From the NCBI RefSeq assembly GCF_014764715.1, contig NZ_JACXXE010000001.1, forward strand, positions 434,001 through 498,000: 64,000 nt of DNA. The letters are read 5' to 3'. The notes under the pieces were generated by a model. It was not told the origin of the DNA. It was given only the letters and a program-made list of their open reading frames with translations, and ran no database searches. A program made the translations under genes and the position numbers. Positions 41,152-49,588 of the stretch are shown one piece after another. Numbering within the stretch: position 1 is the first letter of the stretch; each line of letters opens with the position of its first letter. Source of the stretch: Bacillus crepusculi. GTDB taxonomy: Bacteria; Bacillota; Bacilli; Bacillales; Bacillaceae.

Positions 41152-41204
41152 GCATAGATTTAAGCGGTAAGGACATGCTACAGATAAAAAGAGGTGCATG
41201 AACC

Positions 41205-41465
41205 ATGACAAGCCCTTATCTATGTCCAAACTGTAAAACCAACAGAACGCGCTTTAATCTGATTGAGCAGCTTTCAGAACCTGTGAAGCTTGATCCGGCG
41301 ACTGGAGCAATTGTCGAAACATACGAAAAAGGTCAGCTTTCTCCTTTTCACATGAGCTATCAAGGTCCAGAAATCAAAGTTCAGTGCGGCGTTTGCGGTT
41401 TAATTGAGGATGAAAAAACATTTATTAAGCTGGCTGAATATCATCAATATTCTTCTCCTTCTTAA
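41205..41465 (+). CDS. small zinc-ribbon protein
   Basis: An 86-aa protein with two Cys pairs: LCPNCKTNRTRF at the start and VQCGVCGLIEDE near residue 63, a zinc-ribbon layout split by a 50-residue insert containing LSPFHMSYQGPEI. No membrane segment. AAGAGGTG precedes the ATG. It lies 53 bases behind ypoP and may share its message. Function unknown; such proteins are often DNA- or RNA-linked. Confidence 0.72.
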   Translation: MTSPYLCPNCKTNRTRFNLIEQLSEPVKLDPATGAIVETYEKGQLSPFHMSYQGPEIKVQCGVCGLIEDEKTFIKLAEYHQYSSPS

Positions 41466-41470
41466 CATGA

Positions 41471-41497
41471 AGGCCTGGCGTTTCCGTCAGGCTTTTT
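41471..41497 (+). terminator. terminator of ypoP and the zinc-ribbon gene
   Basis: Arms AGGCCTG and CAGGCTT enclose a 10-base loop and are followed by TTTT. Confidence 0.75.
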
Positions 41498-41584
41498 TCT
41501 ATGTTTCTTTTGCCTATACAGATCGCCTTTTTCGTGCATACGCTACAAAAAACACCATCGTATGAGAAAGAAGGGATTGATGAC

Positions 41585-42250
41585 ATGCAGCAGCTCTTTT
41601 ATCATGACTTTCCATATCGGCCATTCGCTGACACCTACGAGCATCTTCAAAGCAGCCATTCATCAAAAGCCTTTATTCGATTATTTCACGCTGCACCAGA
41701 TCTAAGTGAGCTCGCTGTTTATGTGAACCGGAAGCAGGTAATGAAAACGATGCCTTACAGCCATTTGACCGCTTATATGGAGTGGGATGAGGGAATGTAT
41801 GAAATAGAAGTATTCAAACTGGCTACAAATGAAAGAGTTCTTCATTCTCGCATTCGATTTAAGAGCGGCGAGGTGTACACACTATGTATCACAGGCGCTC
41901 GTGCAGGCTTTGCACTGCTGACTGAGCAGCAGGACCCTGTGATCAAACAAGAAGACCTGTCAGCACTTACATTTGTACAGCTGTCTCCGGACCTCCCTTC
42001 TATAGATATATATGAACGAGACCAAGGGATCCTATCGAAGAAGCTTGATTATGTAAACAGTACCCACATTCATCATTTCTCCCCGAATAAATATCATTTT
42101 GAATTAAAGGCCGCTGGTACTCAAAGTGTACTGCTTGATATCCCAAAAGTTCACCTGCAAACAAAACGCGCATACCTCATTTTGCTTCATGGTTTTGCAA
42201 ACGGGGAGCCAGAGCTCATGGCGAAGGTGGCCTTGTCTCACCAAATATAA
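41585..42250 (+). CDS. DUF4397 domain protein
   Basis: A 221-aa protein built from two tandem beta-rich modules, each opening with an AFIRLFHAAPDLSELAVYV or LTFVQLSPDLPSIDIYE type segment, the signature of the DUF4397 family. No signal peptide or membrane anchor is visible, which is unusual since many DUF4397 proteins are exported. Start: ATG 41585, GGG at ten bases upstream; not certain. Function unknown. It lies alone, between two terminators. Confidence 0.7.
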   Translation: MQQLFYHDFPYRPFADTYEHLQSSHSSKAFIRLFHAAPDLSELAVYVNRKQVMKTMPYSHLTAYMEWDEGMYEIEVFKLATNERVLHSRIRFKSGEVYTLCITGARAGFALLTEQQDPVIKQEDLSALTFVQLSPDLPSIDIYERDQGILSKKLDYVNSTHIHHFSPNKYHFELKAAGTQSVLLDIPKVHLQTKRAYLILLHGFANGEPELMAKVALSHQI

Positions 42251-42281
42251 AAGAGCCTTTCCACATGGAAAAGGCTCTTTA
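42250..42281. terminator. bidirectional terminator between the DUF4397 gene and ypmT
   Basis: Arms AAAGAGCCTTTCC and GGAAAAGGCTCTTT enclose a short loop, near-perfect, with T-tracts on both strands. Confidence 0.9.
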
Positions 42282-42476
42282 CGAGACATCTTCAGCTTTT
42301 TCTTGCTTTTGAAAATCAAAAGCAAGAATCATGATGCCTAAAAATAATGCACAGTAGGCAATATTTAAGTAAAACTGATCGATATTTTCTGCTTTTAAAT
42401 CATTGGCAGCCGTAATGCCAAAGTATGCAGCAAATAAAAATGACAGTAAACTAAAATATTGATAGACTCGCTTCAT
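42279..42476 (-). CDS. ypmT: YpmT two-helix membrane protein
   Basis: A 65-aa protein with two hydrophobic helices (YFSLLSFLFAAYFGI and IAYCALFLGIMILAFDF). ATG 42476 has AGGAGTG seven bases before it. It is the last gene of the ypmQ-ypmR-ypmS-ypmT run. Function unknown. Confidence 0.8.
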   Translation of the reverse strand: MKRVYQYFSLLSFLFAAYFGITAANDLKAENIDQFYLNIAYCALFLGIMILAFDFQKQEKAEDVS

Positions 42477-42500
42477 GATTTCACTCCTGACTAACACGTT

Positions 42501-43067
42501 CTATTGCTTTGGATGATAATATGAGAATTCGATTTCATCGTTCTCTAGATCAATTTTGTTCGCTTTGACATACATATCATTCGTCAGCGGCATTTCTGAA
42601 AGGCGCACTTCCACCGTTTTTTGGTCTGGTTTCACATGAACGAATTCTGGCAGTTCATAAAACTGACCCATATAGCTTAAAACAAAACTGATTGGAATGC
42701 TTAATTGCCCAATTGAAAAATCATTCACTTTTAGCAGCACATCACCATTATCTTCAACAGTTGGGATAAATGAGACGTTTGCATCAATGGTTGAAGAGAA
42801 GGCTTTAATTGCCCCTGTTACTTTCACATCTTGATCAATCTCAACATGAAAGTCTGGCATATCGCTTGTTCCTTGATTTTTCAAATAATCATTTACAAAG
42901 CTGGTCAGCGATTCTTTTGAGCTAGAAATATTAAATGCATACTCGCTTTTCGCTTCCTTTTTTGAAGCGGATTGACCGCCTGGCAGAAGCATCAAAATGC
43001 CGCAGGCAAGAACAATCAATAGATTGATGGCAAGTAAAATAAAAAATAAGCTTTTCCATTTTTTCAT
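42501..43067 (-). CDS. ypmS: YpmS, DUF2140 family membrane-anchored protein
   Basis: A 188-aa protein with one N-terminal helix (LFFILLAINLLIVLACGIL) and an extracytoplasmic beta-rich domain with DFHVEIDQDVKVTGAIKAF and ISFVLSYMGQFYELPEFVHV, the DUF2140 pattern. It starts 9 bases after ypmR and is in the same operon. Function unknown; co-occurrence with the SGNH lipoprotein YpmR suggests envelope work. Confidence 0.85.
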   Translation of the reverse strand: MKKWKSLFFILLAINLLIVLACGILMLLPGGQSASKKEAKSEYAFNISSSKESLTSFVNDYLKNQGTSDMPDFHVEIDQDVKVTGAIKAFSSTIDANVSFIPTVEDNGDVLLKVNDFSIGQLSIPISFVLSYMGQFYELPEFVHVKPDQKTVEVRLSEMPLTNDMYVKANKIDLENDEIEFSYYHPKQ

Positions 43068-43076
43068 ATGTTCACC

Positions 43077-43838
43077 CTATTCCTTCGGCAGTCCTTCTTT
43101 TTTCACTTCTGAGAATAAACGATTTGCCATAAGAGAGTACCCCTTTTGGTTTGGGTGGAAATCATCATCTGCCAATAATTTTTCATCAGAATCTTCTTCA
43201 AATAAATCTGCCACATTGATCATATCAGCGTTGCCGTCTTTTTTCAGTTCTTTTTTGGCAACGGCATTCCAGTCTTTGACGACTTCATCAATGTCCTTCA
43301 GCTCAGTGAGACTGAACTTAAAAGGATTATACATGCTTACATACATGATCTTCGCATGGTCATTATGTTCTCTCAGTTGAGCAAGAATGGTTTTAAAGCG
43401 CTCCTCAAATGGACCTTGCTCTTTTTGAAAAGGAGCAAAAGTCAAATTGAGCACATTTTGACGAACGACATGCATTAAGTCATTTCCGCCTATCGTAAAG
43501 AAAATATAATCAGCGTCCTTCAGTCCATCTTGCACTTTTTTCTCTTTTAATCTCTTTAATAAATCTACGGTTCTACTGCCTTTAACAGCATAGTTTTTTA
43601 ATGTAACAGATTGCACGCCGTCCACCGCTTCTATTTTGTCACGGGTGATGCCTGCATATCCCTTTTTATTTTGATCTCCGATTCCTTCTGTTAAGGAATC
43701 TCCAACCGCTGCAATGGTAATATGTTCTTTTACGTTTTGTGTGTCTTCTAGTTTATCCTTTATGCCAGCCTCTTGCGCGGAACATGCAGAAAGAACAAAA
43801 GCTAGAGACATCACAATCAAAATCAAACGAGCCTTCAA
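43077..43838 (-). CDS. ypmR: SGNH/GDSL lipase-esterase lipoprotein YpmR
   Basis: A 253-aa lipoprotein: the signal RLILIVMSLAFVLSAC carries lipobox LSAC. The SGNH blocks are AVGDSLTEGIGD (nucleophilic Ser), FFTIGGNDLM (block III) and DDFHPNQKGY (Asp-His). It would cleave ester bonds of lipids or cell-wall substituents outside the cell. The start is TTG at 43838 with AAGGAGG 11 bases before it; the in-frame ATG at 43892 would put a charged stretch before the signal. Confidence 0.88.
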   Translation of the reverse strand: MKARLILIVMSLAFVLSACSAQEAGIKDKLEDTQNVKEHITIAAVGDSLTEGIGDQNKKGYAGITRDKIEAVDGVQSVTLKNYAVKGSRTVDLLKRLKEKKVQDGLKDADYIFFTIGGNDLMHVVRQNVLNLTFAPFQKEQGPFEERFKTILAQLREHNDHAKIMYVSMYNPFKFSLTELKDIDEVVKDWNAVAKKELKKDGNADMINVADLFEEDSDEKLLADDDFHPNQKGYSLMANRLFSEVKKEGLPKE

Positions 43839-43907
43839 ACGATGATGTCCCTCCTTTTTCTGATTAAAAAAGTGTATCATGTTTTCGCTCATTTGAACAT
43901 CCTTATG

Positions 43908-44498
43908 CTAGCTTCGGTTAAGCGTTTTGATGTCCTTGATGATGTCATCATAAGGTGTATTTTGCATGCCATCATAATTTTTCATCACTTTCCCTTCTTG
44001 ATTGACAAGGAAAAATAGTGATTGATGAATGACTTGGTCTTCATCCTCAGGTTTTTTCACAATGGTTTTAAAGCTTTTCATCGCGAATTTTTCAATTGCT
44101 GACTGCGAGTAACCTGTGAGGAAATCCCAATTTTTAAAGGACAAAGGATATGCTTTGGCAAATTCCTTTAGCTTTTTCGGTGAGTCCACCTCTGGGTCCA
44201 CGCTAAAGGAAATGATATGCGCATCCAATTTTTCTTCTTGTAACCGTTTTTGCAGCTCTGTCATATGAGCAGTCATAGGCGGACAGATCGTTTCACAGCT
44301 TGTGAAAATAAAATCTGCCACCCATACTTTCCCCTTCAAATCATCTAGTGACACCTTTTGCCCATCCTGATTTTCATACTCGAACGGCTGTATTTGATAA
44401 TTTAGCGCATCCTTGATTTGTCCATTTGAACACGATACTAAAAGAAGCACGCTTATCATCATAAGCGCACCAAGTGAGGCTCCCCTTTTTCTATACAT
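43908..44498 (-). CDS. ypmQ: SCO1/SenC-family copper lipoprotein
   Basis: A 196-aa lipoprotein (lipobox LVSC) with a thioredoxin-like SCO domain. The copper site is complete: SCETICPPM (CxxxC) and the distal His in VIHQSLFFLV. B. subtilis Sco is needed to build the CuA centre of cytochrome caa3 oxidase. AAAAAGGGG lies before the ATG. It heads or follows in the ypm operon; 15 bases separate it from ypmR on the 3' side. Confidence 0.92.
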   Translation of the reverse strand: MYRKRGASLGALMMISVLLLVSCSNGQIKDALNYQIQPFEYENQDGQKVSLDDLKGKVWVADFIFTSCETICPPMTAHMTELQKRLQEEKLDAHIISFSVDPEVDSPKKLKEFAKAYPLSFKNWDFLTGYSQSAIEKFAMKSFKTIVKKPEDEDQVIHQSLFFLVNQEGKVMKNYDGMQNTPYDDIIKDIKTLNRS

Positions 44499-44522
44499 GA
44501 TATGCCCATCCCCTTTTTAAAA

Positions 44523-45365
44523 TCAATCGGTATAAAAAGTAAAGCCTATGGCTCCCTTTCCAGTATGACAGGAAATAATCGGTGTTGTGTAGGCGATATC
44601 AACAAGCGCATCAGGTGTGTGATCGAGCAGCGCTGATTTCAGCTTTTCTGCAAGCTCTAATGCATCTGCATGTGCAATCCCAATCGCCTGAACGGTTTTT
44701 CCTTTCACCGCCTGTACATACTGTTTTGTCAAATAGCGGACAAGAGCAGAGTAGCTTCTCACATTCGCTTCCGGCGTGTATACCCCGTCTGTTAAGCTGG
44801 CAATTGGTTTGATGTGAAGAAGTGAGCCGATCAGCGCCTTTCCTCTTCCAATTCTTCCACCTTTTACGAGATTTTCTAATGTATCAATTGTGACATAAAG
44901 CTTTGTATTATGGCGGATTTTATCCATTTCTTTGATGATGTCTTCACGACTTGCACCGTTTTTTGCAAGTTGTGCTGCTTTGATGACTTGAAACCCTAAT
45001 CCATAGGAAATAAAGTTTGAATCAATCACCGTGATGTTTCCATCCACCATTTTCGAAGCGCTTTCAGCAGTTTGAACAGTACCACTCATTCCTCCGGTCA
45101 AATGAATACTAATGACTTCGCTTCCATCTGCCGTCAGCTTTTCATATAATTCGACGAATTGACCGATTGCAGGTTGAGACGTTTTCGGCAATTCCTCAGC
45201 GGCCTCCATTTTATGAATAAATTCATCAGGCTGTAAATTCACCCGGTCAACATAATCAACTCCAGAAATGGAGATATTGAGCGGAATCACGTGAATGGAA
45301 AGGTCATTGATTTTCTCTTGGGGAAGATCTACGGTTGAATCTGTTACAATTTTAATTGATTTCAC
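44523..45365 (-). CDS. DegV family fatty-acid-binding protein
   Basis: A 280-aa protein of the DegV/FakB family, which presents fatty acids to the FakA kinase. Family marks: IKIVTDSTVDLP at the start, HLTGGMSGTVQTAE near residue 88 and the lipid-pocket segment ENLVKGGRIGRGKALIGSLL. B. subtilis has two such proteins elsewhere, DegV and YitS; this copy stands in front of ypmQ, where I recall none. Start ATG 45365 has AAGGATGAGACG before it. It may be a third FakB with its own chain-length preference. Confidence 0.85.
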   Translation of the reverse strand: MKSIKIVTDSTVDLPQEKINDLSIHVIPLNISISGVDYVDRVNLQPDEFIHKMEAAEELPKTSQPAIGQFVELYEKLTADGSEVISIHLTGGMSGTVQTAESASKMVDGNITVIDSNFISYGLGFQVIKAAQLAKNGASREDIIKEMDKIRHNTKLYVTIDTLENLVKGGRIGRGKALIGSLLHIKPIASLTDGVYTPEANVRSYSALVRYLTKQYVQAVKGKTVQAIGIAHADALELAEKLKSALLDHTPDALVDIAYTTPIISCHTGKGAIGFTFYTD

Positions 45366-45551
45366 TATCGTCTCATCCTTGCTGTCTTAGTCTTTACTTA
45401 TGATATTACCTTATTTCCTGCACACTTGAAAACAACTGTCCTAACGTTTTTGAAATTGTCACAATTTCTTTTTTTCACAAAAAAATCCTTGCCAAGCTGA
45501 GCAGCTGCCAATTCAAAACGACCGCTCACTCCTTTTGACAAAGATTCCTGT
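45366..45551. other. intergenic region downstream of ypmP-like gene
   Basis: About 190 bases carry the promoter region of the DegV-ypmQ operon on the minus strand and the 3' end of the upstream small gene. A short dyad around GCTGAGCAGC (45497-45511) is present, without a T-run. I see no further gene. Confidence 0.35.
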
Positions 45552-45803
45552 TTACGCATTGTGTTTCAGTGTAGGCTGCTGATAGATCTGTTCATATGTG
45601 CTCCACTTGACGTTACGTTTCACGTACTCCCTGAAAGAGTACACATCTCTCTTTCCTTTAGATACATAGACTTTTTTCAAGAACACTTCCAGTCTAAAGG
45701 AGAGCATGAAACTATACATCTCATCCCCCTTTAGAACAGGAATTTCTGTTACCTTGATCTGAGCTCCATCCATCCGTCTAAAACATATTGTTTTGAGCAG
45801 CAC
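45552..45803 (-). CDS. hypothetical 83-aa protein downstream of ilvA
   Basis: A small basic protein with a GTG start at 45803 and GAGGATTG 11 bases before it. Sequence features are MYSFMLSFRLEVFLKKVYVSK and WSTYEQIYQQP near the end. No membrane or metal motif. It follows ilvA by 36 bases on the same strand side and occupies the place of ypmP in B. subtilis, which is of similar size; I do not assign the symbol because I cannot confirm the sequence. Function unknown. Confidence 0.55.
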   Translation of the reverse strand: MLLKTICFRRMDGAQIKVTEIPVLKGDEMYSFMLSFRLEVFLKKVYVSKGKRDVYSFREYVKRNVKWSTYEQIYQQPTLKHNA

Positions 45804-45839
45804 AAACGATCAATCCTCTTTTCCAATGATCTGTTAAGC

Positions 45840-47108
45840 CTAAATAAATAGGTGGAATAAATCTTGATCTTTATTCACTTCAACATAGTGAAAGCCTTTT
45901 TTATTCATCCGCTCAATCAGCGCTGCATAGTCATCTCTTTCTTTCAATTCGATGCCAACAAGAGCGGGACCTTTGCTTCGGTTATTCTTTTTCGTATATT
46001 CAAAGCGCGAGATATCATCGTTTGGCCCTAACACTTCATCTAAAAATTCTCTTAGAGCTCCTGCTCTTTGCGGAAAATTGACGATAAAGTAATGCTGAAG
46101 CCCTTCATAAATCATTGAGCGTTCTTTGATTTCCTGCATTCTGCCAATGTCATTGTTTCCACCACTGACGATACAGACAACATTTTTGCCTTTAATCTCC
46201 TCGCGATGCGCCTCTAATGCTGCGATCGGCAAGGCGCCTGCTGGCTCTGCTACAATCGCACATTGATTATACAGCTCTAAAATGGTTGTACATACTTTTC
46301 CTTCTGGTACAAGGCTAATTTTATCGACAACAGACTGAAGGGACGTAAACGTCTTTTCGCCAATTCGCTGTACCGCTGCCCCGTCTACAAACTTATCAAT
46401 CGAATCAAGCGTCACGACCTCCCCCTTCTCATGGGAAGCATGCAGTGAAGCGGCTCCAAGCGGCTCGACTGCAATGATTTCGGTTTCTGGTGAAATGTTT
46501 TTCATATAAGTGCCAACGCCAGACAGCAGTCCGCCACCTCCGACGCTTGCAAATAAAAAGTGCGGCTCCACTTCAATATCATTTAATATTTCTACAGCAG
46601 TTGTTCCTTGTCCTGCCATCACATCCAAATCATCAAACGGATGGATAAATTCGCGCTTTTCCTCATCTCCACATTTTACTGCTTCATGATAGGAATCATC
46701 AAACGTATCTCCGGTTAAGATAATTTCAACGTATTCTTTTCCGAAAAGCTCCACTTGAGATACTTTTTGCCTTGGTGTTGTAGCCGGCATAAAGATTTTT
46801 CCGTGGATACCTAAATATTTACAAGAATAGGCAACACCTTGCGCGTGATTTCCAGCACTCGCACAGACAATGCCATTTTCTAATTTATTTTTTGGCAACT
46901 GGCTCATTTTATTAAAAGCGCCTCTTAATTTAAAGGAACGAACTACTTGCAGATCCTCTCTTTTTAAGTAGACATTGCATTCATATCGTTCAGAAAGTCG
47001 CTCATTTTTTTGAAGTGGTGTATGAATCACTACATCCTTCAAATTTTGATGGGCTTTTAAGATGTCTTTCACTTGAATTAGCGTGTTTTCTTTGAGCAAC
47101 GGTTTCAT
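45840..47108 (-). CDS. ilvA: threonine dehydratase (threonine deaminase)
   Basis: A 422-aa PLP enzyme that makes 2-oxobutanoate from threonine, the first step of isoleucine synthesis. The PLP Lys lies in SFKLRGAFNKM and the phosphate loop in SVGGGGLLSGVG. The C-terminal 70 residues (HYFIVNFPQRAGALREFLDE) form one ACT-like regulatory domain, the short form with single ACT. ATG 47108 has AAAGG nine bases upstream, and yields the length known in B. subtilis. Divergent from yplP across a 182-bp spacer with an inverted repeat. Confidence 0.94.
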   Translation of the reverse strand: MKPLLKENTLIQVKDILKAHQNLKDVVIHTPLQKNERLSERYECNVYLKREDLQVVRSFKLRGAFNKMSQLPKNKLENGIVCASAGNHAQGVAYSCKYLGIHGKIFMPATTPRQKVSQVELFGKEYVEIILTGDTFDDSYHEAVKCGDEEKREFIHPFDDLDVMAGQGTTAVEILNDIEVEPHFLFASVGGGGLLSGVGTYMKNISPETEIIAVEPLGAASLHASHEKGEVVTLDSIDKFVDGAAVQRIGEKTFTSLQSVVDKISLVPEGKVCTTILELYNQCAIVAEPAGALPIAALEAHREEIKGKNVVCIVSGGNNDIGRMQEIKERSMIYEGLQHYFIVNFPQRAGALREFLDEVLGPNDDISRFEYTKKNNRSKGPALVGIELKERDDYAALIERMNKKGFHYVEVNKDQDLFHLFI

Positions 47109-47232
47109 GTACAAGATCCTTTCTCTTTAACCTTATTTAATTTGTCATTATAACATGAATATTCAAAAAATAAACCAATAGATCATGGATCAAGCATAAA
47201 TTTCATGAACTTTTTTCGTTTTTCTGTACTTT

Positions 47233-47261
47233 TGGTTTAATTGGGTGTTACAATTAAACCA
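47233..47261. promoter_or_regulatory. perfect inverted repeat between ilvA and yplP
   Basis: TGGTTTAATTG (47233-47243) and CAATTAAACCA (47251-47261) are perfectly complementary over 11 bp with a 7-base spacer. A further half-site TAAACCAATA lies at 47171-47180. It stands 30 bases before yplP and 125 bases before ilvA, so it could be an operator for one or both. Confidence 0.6.
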
Positions 47262-47290
47262 ATTAGAACCATAAAGAAAGGAATCACCCG

Positions 47291-48259
47291 ATGACCACAC
47301 ATCCGTTTACTTCTATATATGGAGAGCACCAAGATATGAAGCACGCCATTCATTTGGCAAAACAATTTGCGAAAAACGAGCAGCCTGTCTTGATAACGGG
47401 AGAAATCGGAACAGGCAAAACATTATTTGCCCAAGAAATGGCAAACGCATCTGTACCTCACGCTCCGCTGACACATATGTATTGCCCCGTCCTGAATGAA
47501 GAGACCTTACAGAAAACATTCACTCAAAAGAAGAATCAAGTTCTTTATTTAGACGAAATCGGCGCATTAAGTATTTCTATGCAGCATCAGCTCATTCGTT
47601 TTCTAGAAACTTCATCTGCAACAAAAATGATCGCTTCTTCGTCTTTATCATTAGAAGCATTGAGGGTCTCATCTACCTTTTTACCTGAGCTGTTTTATCG
47701 TCTGAATGTTCTCCATCTGTCCATTCCGCCTTTAGCAGAACGAAAAACGGATATTCCTGCTTTAACTACTGCCTTCTTTAAAGAGCTGGGCATACAGCCT
47801 GACATTGATACAAGTGTTTGGGAAACTTTGCAGCAGTATCCATTTGAAGGCAATGTACAAGAGCTCAAAAATATCGTTCATTACGTTGCAGCGATTCTCG
47901 AGGGGCAAACGGTTTTCTTACATCACCTGCCGCCGTTTGTGTTATTACCTCAAGACGCCGCTGGAAAAGGAAAAAAAGAAGAACACCAGCTCACTCTTAT
48001 GGAGAAACAAGAATTTATTTTCTTACTTGAAGCCATTAAATCACTGAACGAGAAAGGGGAAGCAGCAAGCAGACGAATTTTGTCTGAATTAAGCAAACAA
48101 GGTGACATCCCGCTGACCCCTCAGCAGGTGAGAAGCCGATTAGATGATCTTGAGAAAAAAGCATACGTGACAAAAGGAAAAGGCAGGGCTGGAACGAAGA
48201 TTACACTTGAAGGCCTTTCATTCCTGAAGTCACTTGATGGTTATATACCGGTTCAATAA
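47291..48259 (+). CDS. yplP: YplP-like AAA+ regulator lacking the sigma-54 contact loop
   Basis: A 322-aa protein. The AAA+ domain derives from sigma-54 activators: Walker A TGEIGTGKTLFAQ, Walker B VLYLDEIGALS and the arginine region LFYRLNVLHLSIPPLAERKTD. The GAFTGA loop that touches sigma-54 is absent; the segment between the first two motifs is about 20 residues short. There is no receiver or PAS domain. The C-terminus is not Fis-like but looks winged-helix (TPQQVRSRLDDLEKKAYVTK). It is in front of yplQ by 13 bases. Whether it still activates sigma-54 is doubtful. Confidence 0.8.
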   Translation: MTTHPFTSIYGEHQDMKHAIHLAKQFAKNEQPVLITGEIGTGKTLFAQEMANASVPHAPLTHMYCPVLNEETLQKTFTQKKNQVLYLDEIGALSISMQHQLIRFLETSSATKMIASSSLSLEALRVSSTFLPELFYRLNVLHLSIPPLAERKTDIPALTTAFFKELGIQPDIDTSVWETLQQYPFEGNVQELKNIVHYVAAILEGQTVFLHHLPPFVLLPQDAAGKGKKEEHQLTLMEKQEFIFLLEAIKSLNEKGEAASRRILSELSKQGDIPLTPQQVRSRLDDLEKKAYVTKGKGRAGTKITLEGLSFLKSLDGYIPVQ

Positions 48260-48272
48260 AGGAGGACATTCA

Positions 48273-48911
48273 TTGTTTACTAAAAAAGAAGAAATTGCAA
48301 ACGCCGTTACACATGGCATTGGGGTTATTTTATCCATTCCAGCCATTGTTTTTCTCGTTTTATTCGCTGTTCAATACGGCACAGTCACTGACATTATTAG
48401 CTTTTCGATATTTGGTGCTTCTATGCTGCTGCTTTATTTAAGCTCAACCCTGCTTCATAGCATTCAGCATAAAAAAACAAAAGATGTATTTGAAATCCTC
48501 GACCACTCGGCTATTTATGTATTGATTGCAGGTACGTATACACCCTTTTTACTCGGACCATTAAAGGGCGCACTTGGTTATACGCTTCTTGCGATTGTAT
48601 GGGCTCTTGCTGCAGGTGGTATCGTCTTTAAAATCTTTTTCGTCAAACGGTTTATCATTGTCTCCACCCTCGTTTATTTATTAATGGGCTGGATGATTAT
48701 CATCGCCATTAAACCTCTCTACATTCATTTAACGGGAGCAGGATTCGGTCTATTGCTGTTAGGCGGTCTATTGTATTCGGTCGGAACCATTTTTTATATT
48801 TGGCGTAAAATCCCTTATCATCATGCAATTTGGCACAGCTTTGTGCTCGGCGGAAGTGCGTCAATCTTTTTCTGCATCCTATTCTATTGTGTCAATATCC
48901 CTTCTGCATGA
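48273..48911 (+). CDS. yplQ: hemolysin III family membrane protein
   Basis: A 212-aa membrane protein with seven helices of the HlyIII/PAQR family. The conserved acidic and His residues appear in STLLHSIQHK, LDHSAIYVLIAGTYTPF and PYHHAIWHSFVLGGS. The start is TTG at 48273, after AAAGGAGG; the first codons of the longer frame overlap yplP. It forms an operon with yplP. The enzymatic role (possible lipid hydrolase) is unproven in Bacillus. Confidence 0.88.
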   Translation: MFTKKEEIANAVTHGIGVILSIPAIVFLVLFAVQYGTVTDIISFSIFGASMLLLYLSSTLLHSIQHKKTKDVFEILDHSAIYVLIAGTYTPFLLGPLKGALGYTLLAIVWALAAGGIVFKIFFVKRFIIVSTLVYLLMGWMIIIAIKPLYIHLTGAGFGLLLLGGLLYSVGTIFYIWRKIPYHHAIWHSFVLGGSASIFFCILFYCVNIPSA

Positions 48912-48945
48912 AAAAACCAGCATCCACTATCGGATGCTGGTTTTT
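48911..48945. terminator. bidirectional terminator between yplQ and ypkP
   Basis: Arms AAAAAACCAGCATCC and GGATGCTGGTTTTT enclose a 6-base loop; T-runs on both strands. Confidence 0.93.
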
Positions 48946-49569
48946 CTATGCGCGTTTTTGAGCGTAGTCACTGATCATGACAGGGGCTTTAATATGAATA
49001 TCGACATTGACAGGACGCAGTCTTTTGATGATCTTCCCTGTTAAAAGCCGATCCGTACCGCTTGTTTCAACCGGGACAAGCGGACGATCAAAATCTTCAG
49101 CAAGCGTCTCTGCAATGGCACGATTTTTTTCAGACAGCAATACACTCTGTCCAGACATGATTCTTTCTTTTGCTTCTTCTAGTAATTCCTCATCAGACTG
49201 ATTCTGACGTATAACCGCCATTTTTATCAGCCATTGTTTTAAGATGGGATAGCGAAAAAGATTCGGCTTCGCCATGAAAGCAAATGGCTTGTCAAGGTGC
49301 CCGATTAATAATGTCGTTGTCACCGGATTCAGCTCATTGGTGACATAAATAACCGGTCCATCTGGGAGCTTCTTTTGCTGATGGATGGTCATCACTGATC
49401 CTGACTGATCAATACATCCCCTGGCAAATCTTTTCGCATGCTCATGAATGAGCTGCATTCGTTTCGTATAGGAAATGCGCGGATCAGTTAATTCATGATC
49501 GTACAAATGCCTCATACTTTTTAAAAAGGATACAACAACATAAATCATTAAAAACCAATAACGAAACAA
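48946..49569 (-). CDS. ypkP: PlsC-like acyltransferase family protein YpkP
   Basis: A 207-aa protein with an N-terminal hydrophobic segment and an acyltransferase-like domain, in which the usual HxxxxD is replaced by VIYVTNELNPVTTTLLIG. AFMAKPNLFRYPILKQW and LLSEKNRAIAETLA fit the later PlsC blocks. The catalytic His-Asp pair is therefore degenerate. The start is TTG with TAGGAGGAG seven bases upstream. It follows dfrA by 19 bases, as in B. subtilis. Enzyme activity is uncertain. Confidence 0.78.
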   Translation of the reverse strand: MFRYWFLMIYVVVSFLKSMRHLYDHELTDPRISYTKRMQLIHEHAKRFARGCIDQSGSVMTIHQQKKLPDGPVIYVTNELNPVTTTLLIGHLDKPFAFMAKPNLFRYPILKQWLIKMAVIRQNQSDEELLEEAKERIMSGQSVLLSEKNRAIAETLAEDFDRPLVPVETSGTDRLLTGKIIKRLRPVNVDIHIKAPVMISDYAQKRA

Positions 49570-49588
49570 CCGTACTCCTCCTACTCAT

